From an uncultured Alphaproteobacteria bacterium (GTDB lineage Bacteria > Pseudomonadota > Alphaproteobacteria > Rs-D84): a DNA stretch of 64,000 nucleotides. The notes under the pieces were generated by a model. That model saw only the letters and a program-made list of their open reading frames with translations, was not told the origin of the DNA and made no database searches. Below, piece by piece: positions 60,518-64,000 of the stretch. The translations under genes and the position numbers were made by a program. Numbering within the stretch: the stretch's first letter is position 1; each line of letters begins with the position of its first letter. The stretch covers positions 207,883 through 271,882 of the forward strand of contig CAJOGD010000004.1 of assembly GCA_905233975.1 (NCBI GenBank), given 5' to 3'.

Positions 60518-61255
60518 GTGGGTAACGACAAAATAGATATCGCAACAGGTGTTTGGTTTAACCTTAGTTATGGCCATACAAAATATCACCATTTTCCTTG
60601 TCATATGCAATATGAACATTATTGTACTAGTGGGCATAAATATATTAGTGCTTTAGAAAGTTGCGAACCTATTAGTTCTAATACATGGGGCGCCAATTAT
60701 GATACACTGAATGGCGCAAAACCCAGATTAACCAGTGAATTGAGGGCGTTAACAAAATGTGTATGCGCTGGTTTCCTAAAGGATGCGGGTGTTTTTGCAA
60801 ACATGAAATTACCAATGATATCAATGTCTATGGAGAGACTTATAACAGGTCGTACCCGTTATCAAGGAAGAGAAGAATATGTGGGTATTAAGCAAGATAA
60901 CTATCATCAGAGCTATAATTTTATATACAGCAATGTAAAATACCCTGTTACCCCATTAAATATTAGCGAGGTGTTGGGAAAAGAAATAAAGCGTATTCAT
61001 GTGGTAGATATTTTGGGGACAATATTGTGGGATCAACAATCAGAATTAGACCCAAATACTTCGCTGTATGTGTATAATTGTGATGAATATGAACCTGATA
61101 GTGTTTATGTTAAAATTTTAGAACCAGACATCGAAGTTGTTAATACAAATGCATGTCTTATTCATCCGGAATCGACAAGACACGTACCAGCCAAAATGGC
61201 GGCATTATTTAGACAAAAAACTGCGCCAATAGGATATCATACACAATCAAGGTAA
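60518..61255 (+). CDS. Hypothetical protein, 245 aa, GTG start
   Basis: I do not recognise this protein. Translation starts at GTG 60518 with AAGGAG placed six bases upstream. The product is soluble, His/Tyr/Cys-rich at the N-terminus (YGHTKYHHFPCHMQYEHYC) and has a C-terminal segment DILGTILWDQQSELDPNTSL. The clustered His and Cys might bind metal, but no known motif is apparent. Base composition is clearly AT-richer than the neighbours, so recent acquisition is possible. A short hairpin with a T run (61292-61320) follows. Confidence 0.65.
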   Translation: MGNDKIDIATGVWFNLSYGHTKYHHFPCHMQYEHYCTSGHKYISALESCEPISSNTWGANYDTLNGAKPRLTSELRALTKCVCAGFLKDAGVFANMKLPMISMSMERLITGRTRYQGREEYVGIKQDNYHQSYNFIYSNVKYPVTPLNISEVLGKEIKRIHVVDILGTILWDQQSELDPNTSLYVYNCDEYEPDSVYVKILEPDIEVVNTNACLIHPESTRHVPAKMAALFRQKTAPIGYHTQSR

Positions 61256-61291
61256 TACAGTTGTGTATCTTGCGTGCCACAATAAAATTTG

Positions 61292-61320
61292 AAAAAATTC
61301 GCGTGTAGCGGATTTTTTTT
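61292..61320 (+). terminator. Terminator after the 60518 gene
   Basis: AATTCGC-GTGTA-GCGGATT hairpin followed by a T run. Confidence 0.65.
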
Positions 61321-61400
61321 GATTTTAACGTGGATTTTCCCATTGAAAACTGCGATGGTTGTTCTATATAGTAAATATGAAAGAGCCAAGAGGTGCCACT

Positions 61401-62132
61401 ATGAATAACGTTTCCCAAATTTTAGCTTTACGGCGCATGACCGGTTCACCGGCCGAATGGAATGCGTTCAGGAAAGAGCAGGCCGCCGCAGTCGCGGGCA
61501 AGATAGAAACGGATAAATCCGCAGAATTCGCAAAATATATGGAACAATGCTTTCTGGCCATATGTGAAGAGTTAAATGTTTTTGATATGGCGTCCAATTG
61601 GGCGAAAAAGCCGCCACTTGAAAAATTGGCGGTGGCGGACGATATTATTCGGCGCTTTGTTGCACGCATAAAATCCGATACGAACGGCGGTCGTGCACAG
61701 AAATACAATGACATGCCGGTTAAACCTGTGCCGGAAATTTATGTTGTGAGTTCGGACCGGGGGCTGATGTCTGTATCAACAAATGGCGCGGTACAGGTGA
61801 ATCCCAACTCGCCGGCCTGTAATGATTTTGTGAAGTTTTTGATGGCCCTGCGGCACGAGGCGACACACATCGTCGATTTGTTCTTTCCGCATCTTAGTCC
61901 GCTTTGTCCCGGTATTCTTGCGCGGGCCACAGCTTTCTATGTCGGACCGCATGAAGACGAGAAATTGTATGAGAAAAATCCATTGGAAATGAATGCGAAC
62001 ACGCGCCTGAAAGAGTTTGGCCAAATGGTAAAGGCAAGAATTGTGATGCGCGAATATAATCGGTTGCGCGGTTTGATTGGTCGTGGAATGATGAACAATG
62101 CGTTGGGTGGAATTGGCCCGCATGTCCGATAA
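61401..62132 (+). CDS. Hypothetical protein with HEXXH zinc-peptidase-like motif, 243 aa
   Basis: ATG 61401 has AAGAGGTG upstream; an in-frame ATG at 61359-61377 lacks one. There is no signal peptide. The central helix LMALRHEATHIVDLFF contains HEATH (first His near residue 152), and about 38 residues later NPLEMNANTRLKEFG supplies a candidate third ligand or conserved Glu (the NPxExxA-like pattern is seen in some phage and bacterial metallopeptidase-like proteins). The N-terminal half is helical. Cytosolic proteolysis or a structural metal site are both possible. No partner genes are evident. Confidence 0.65.
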   Translation: MNNVSQILALRRMTGSPAEWNAFRKEQAAAVAGKIETDKSAEFAKYMEQCFLAICEELNVFDMASNWAKKPPLEKLAVADDIIRRFVARIKSDTNGGRAQKYNDMPVKPVPEIYVVSSDRGLMSVSTNGAVQVNPNSPACNDFVKFLMALRHEATHIVDLFFPHLSPLCPGILARATAFYVGPHEDEKLYEKNPLEMNANTRLKEFGQMVKARIVMREYNRLRGLIGRGMMNNALGGIGPHVR

Positions 62133-62157
62133 ATGTGGCGGCCAGGATTTCAATGGT

Positions 62158-62187
62158 AACTAAAATTTAAAGGGCGCATTCGCGCCC
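62158..62187 (-). terminator. Probable terminator after the peroxiredoxin gene
   Basis: On the minus strand GGGCGCGAATGCGCCC is followed by TTTAAATTTT. Confidence 0.6.
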
Positions 62188-62191
62188 AATA

Positions 62192-62935
62192 TTATTTCTT
62201 TCTATGTTTTCCGGTTTTTTTGTCTTGGTCGATTAATTTTCTGTTTGTTATTTTGTTCAAAATCATTTCCGGGCTTATCGATTTGAATCGCAAGAACCAG
62301 TCGCGTTCGCCACCGCGTTTAATGCCCGACGTCGTGGTGGGGGCGGGCACGATAACGTCTTCGCCCGGAATCCATTCGGCCGGTGTTGCGACATGAAATG
62401 CGTCTGATGTTTGCAGTGCGATAACAATTCGCTTTATTTCCGTAATGTTGCGGCCGACGGATTTCGGATAATAAAGAATTGTCCGAATGGTTCCGCGCGG
62501 GTCAATTATAAATACCGCGCGCACAGTATCTGTGTCGCCGGCCCCCGGGTGCAGCATTCCGTACATGCGCGCGATGTCGCCCGATGTGTCCGCAATAACC
62601 GGGAAACCGATTTCCATATTTTTCCAACCCTGATAGTTTATGTCATTTCGAATCGTTTGAATCCACGCCAAATGCGACGCGTTCGAATCCACCGAAAGTC
62701 CGATTAGTTCTGTATTTAACGCGTGAAATTCATCGGCCATCGATTGAAACGTCATGAATTCAGTCGTGCAAACCGGCGTAAAATCCCCCGGGTGCGAAAA
62801 GAACACAACCCACCGCCCGCGATAATCGTTCGGAAAGTGAATATATCCATGCGTTGTGTTTGCGCCAAATTCCGGTGCGGGTTCGCCGATAAGTGGTATG
62901 TTTTCATATTCAAATTCATTGGTAATACCTTGCAT
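62192..62935 (-). CDS. 1-Cys peroxiredoxin (Prx6/archaeal type)
   Basis: A 247-aa thiol peroxidase that reduces hydrogen peroxide and organic or peroxynitrite peroxides. The peroxidatic Cys is C56 in HPGDFTPVCTTEF, with the catalytic Thr and the downstream Arg (around TDTVRAVFIIDP). No second cysteine is present anywhere in the protein, so it is a 1-Cys enzyme. The C-terminal extension (WIPGEDVIVPAPTTTSG) is typical of the Prx6-like subfamily. The Lys-rich tail is unusual. AAAGGAGG before the ATG is the strongest Shine-Dalgarno sequence in the window, suggesting high expression, which suits an anaerobe exposed to oxygen. Confidence 0.93.
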   Translation of the reverse strand: MQGITNEFEYENIPLIGEPAPEFGANTTHGYIHFPNDYRGRWVVFFSHPGDFTPVCTTEFMTFQSMADEFHALNTELIGLSVDSNASHLAWIQTIRNDINYQGWKNMEIGFPVIADTSGDIARMYGMLHPGAGDTDTVRAVFIIDPRGTIRTILYYPKSVGRNITEIKRIVIALQTSDAFHVATPAEWIPGEDVIVPAPTTTSGIKRGGERDWFLRFKSISPEMILNKITNRKLIDQDKKTGKHRKK

Positions 62936-63033
62936 AAATTTCCTCCTTTGGTTGGTTGCATGGTATCAAACCCGCGAACATTTGTCCCCAAGATAGAATT
63001 CTTATGATTAAAAGCGCATGGGAAAAAAGTATC

Positions 63034-63063
63034 TTGACGGGCCGGCACGATTCGTGTTAACAT
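63034..63063 (+). promoter_or_regulatory. Promoter of structured RNA A4
   Basis: TTGACG and TAACAT with 18-bp spacing and TGT before the -10. Confidence 0.75.
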
Positions 63064-63069
63064 GTGATT

Positions 63070-63301
63070 GAATCAGATGGGAATCTGGTTCGGGGCTGTA
63101 GAAGGCCCACATCAAAGGCGACAAAAAACTGTCGTATCCGCACAGTTGACGGGCGCCATGTGCGTCTTTTATTGTGCAATCCCCCGACTTAACTGTCGGG
63201 GTGCTGTTGGATATACAATAGGTTTACCGAAGTCCCGCAGAATCATTCTTTGATGTGATTTTCTACCACCCCGACCGCTTGGTTTCCAAGGCGGCATTTT
63301 T
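63070..63301 (+). ncRNA. Structured leader RNA, type A, copy A4
   Basis: Hairpin 1 is CAGAT-GGGA-ATCTG and hairpin 2 is GGGGC..GGCCC. The long-range helix pairs ACATCAAAG (63109-63117) with CTTTGATGT (63248-63256). The inner part differs from A1-A3: CGACA-AAAAAC-TGTCG and a GCGCC-type stem, and CCCCGAC/GTCGGGG. GTCGGGGTG can alternatively pair with CACCCCGAC, and the terminator is CCGCTTGG-TTT-CCAAGGCGG with TTTTT. It is upstream of the gene at 63509, with R10 between. Confidence 0.76.
63275..63301 (+). terminator. Terminator of RNA A4
   Basis: CCGCTTGG-TTT-CCAAGGCGG hairpin followed by CATTTTT. Confidence 0.75.
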
Positions 63302-63320
63302 AGTGGTTAGTGTAAGTGCC

Positions 63321-63487
63321 GTCATTCCGGCGAAAATTTGTATGCGAGAACGAGCGTAAGCGAAGTTCAAACAACTACAAATTTGCGCGCAGGCAAATAA
63401 GCCGAGCGAAACCGGAATCCCGTCGGAACCGTCGCGGATTGTGTCTCTGCAACACTTAGGAGATCCCGCGTCAAGCGCGGGATGACG
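63321..63487. repeat. GTCATTCC element R10 with nested palindrome
   Basis: Begins GTCATTCCGG and ends CGCGGGATGACG. The AAATTTGTA..TACAAATTT insert occupies about 63331-63411, nearly identical to that in R4. Confidence 0.75.
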
Positions 63488-63508
63488 AAGGAAACAAAGG
63501 GGAGGAAA

Positions 63509-64000
63509 ATGTATTTGAAAAAGTTTTTATTGTTCGGATTAATTGCGGCAATATTGCCGGCGGTGGCGGAGGAAGCCGCGGACCGCAAGACCGCAACGTC
63601 ATTGAAATACGTGACGCACGAACTTGACACGCGTCAAAACAAATTCGGCGCGGACACTAACAAAGCCATGGAATACACCGATTCGACCGGAACGGTACAA
63701 AAACGCGCCGTTAAATCTGATTTGGGCAGCAGCACGTCCGATACATCGCTTCCCATGGTTGGTGGTGTGAATACGAAACTCGATACGAAACAGGACGACA
63801 TCGCAGCGGTCAACGACCACACCGCCGTCACATATACTGGGCAACCCGGCGGTATCGGCCGAAAGGGAATTTATCAAACAACCGAATCGTATGCCAATCA
63901 ATCGGATAATTTAATCGACGCCAAAACATTTAACGCGGCAATTAAAAATGGGCTTGATAGTGAATTCGTATGTAGGGAAGACAACCGCGATCCGGTGTCC
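63509..64000 (+). CDS. Variable surface-protein family member, 5' part (cut by window end)
   Basis: The frame is open from ATG 63509 (GGGGAGG upstream) to the last base of the window, 164 codons. All of this is constant module: signal peptide MYLKKFLLFGLIAAILPAVA, AADRKTATSLKYVTHELDTR, GVNTKLDTKQDDI, NDHTAVTYTG, NLIDAKTFNAAIKNGLDSEF and CREDNRDPVS, which is identical to the 14061 and 27447 copies at this point. The variable domain would begin about 15 codons past the window edge, so its type is unknown. RNA A4 and R10 lie upstream. Confidence 0.78.
   Translation, partial: MYLKKFLLFGLIAAILPAVAEEAADRKTATSLKYVTHELDTRQNKFGADTNKAMEYTDSTGTVQKRAVKSDLGSSTSDTSLPMVGGVNTKLDTKQDDIAAVNDHTAVTYTGQPGGIGRKGIYQTTESYANQSDNLIDAKTFNAAIKNGLDSEFVCREDNRDPVS

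Overview
The window reads as a chromosome segment of an anaerobic, probably host-associated, Gram-negative bacterium; an uncultured gut-type alphaproteobacterium outside the main free-living orders is my best guess. Evidence: outer-membrane machinery (LptB/LptC, a BamE-like lipoprotein, TolC, two beta-barrel proteins, an OmpA/Pal-type lipoprotein), an oxygen-sensitive pyruvate:ferredoxin oxidoreductase, a CarD-type regulator, and an alphaproteobacterial style of tyrS-envC-ctpA gene cluster. The tRNA-His keeps the ordinary G-1:C73 pair, which many crown alphaproteobacteria have lost. Taxonomy is inference.

Layout. 0-5 kb: end of tsf, an unknown gene, then tyrS, an EnvC-like factor and a C-terminal processing protease. 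5.2-7.2 kb: structured RNA plus a broken surface-protein gene. 7.5-9.7 kb: beta-barrel protein, aroK, mscL. 9.8-13.6 kb: accessory stretch with tRNA-His, tRNA-derived repeats, unknown single-gene units and a HigBA-type toxin-antitoxin pair. 13.6-15.4 kb: second RNA and surface-protein unit. 15.5-26.9 kb: recG, M48 protease, rph, nifJ, lipoproteins, carD. 27-28.6 kb: third unit. 28.6-40.5 kb: lptB/lptC, a run of secreted or envelope proteins, enolase, a large autotransporter. 40.5-42.4 kb: fourth unit with two opposed RNAs. 42.4-51 kb: ssb, rho, a spanin-like overlapping pair, membrane proteins, a TolC-MacA-MacB export operon. 51.1-57 kb: two further units around prfB (with its programmed frameshift) and a secreted protein. 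57-62.9 kb: Tat-exported amidase, SSF transporter, tRNA-Ser, unknown genes, 1-Cys peroxiredoxin. 63 kb to the end: a seventh unit cut by the window edge.

The standout is a dispersed system of repeated units. Each has (1) a promoter with 18-bp spacing and an extended -10; (2) a structured RNA of about 180-235 nt of one of two related architectures (A: four copies, B: four copies), closed by a long-range helix whose sequence differs between copies while pairing is kept, and ending in an intrinsic terminator; (3) often a GTCATTCC inverted-repeat element; (4) a secreted-protein gene with a nearly constant first ~160 codons, a highly variable C-terminal domain (LamG-like or phage-tail-like) and a short constant tail. 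In two units only about 35 nt separate the RNA terminator from the start codon, so the RNA looks like a regulated leader. I do not recognise either RNA family. A shorter relative at 19.7 kb is essentially the constant module alone.
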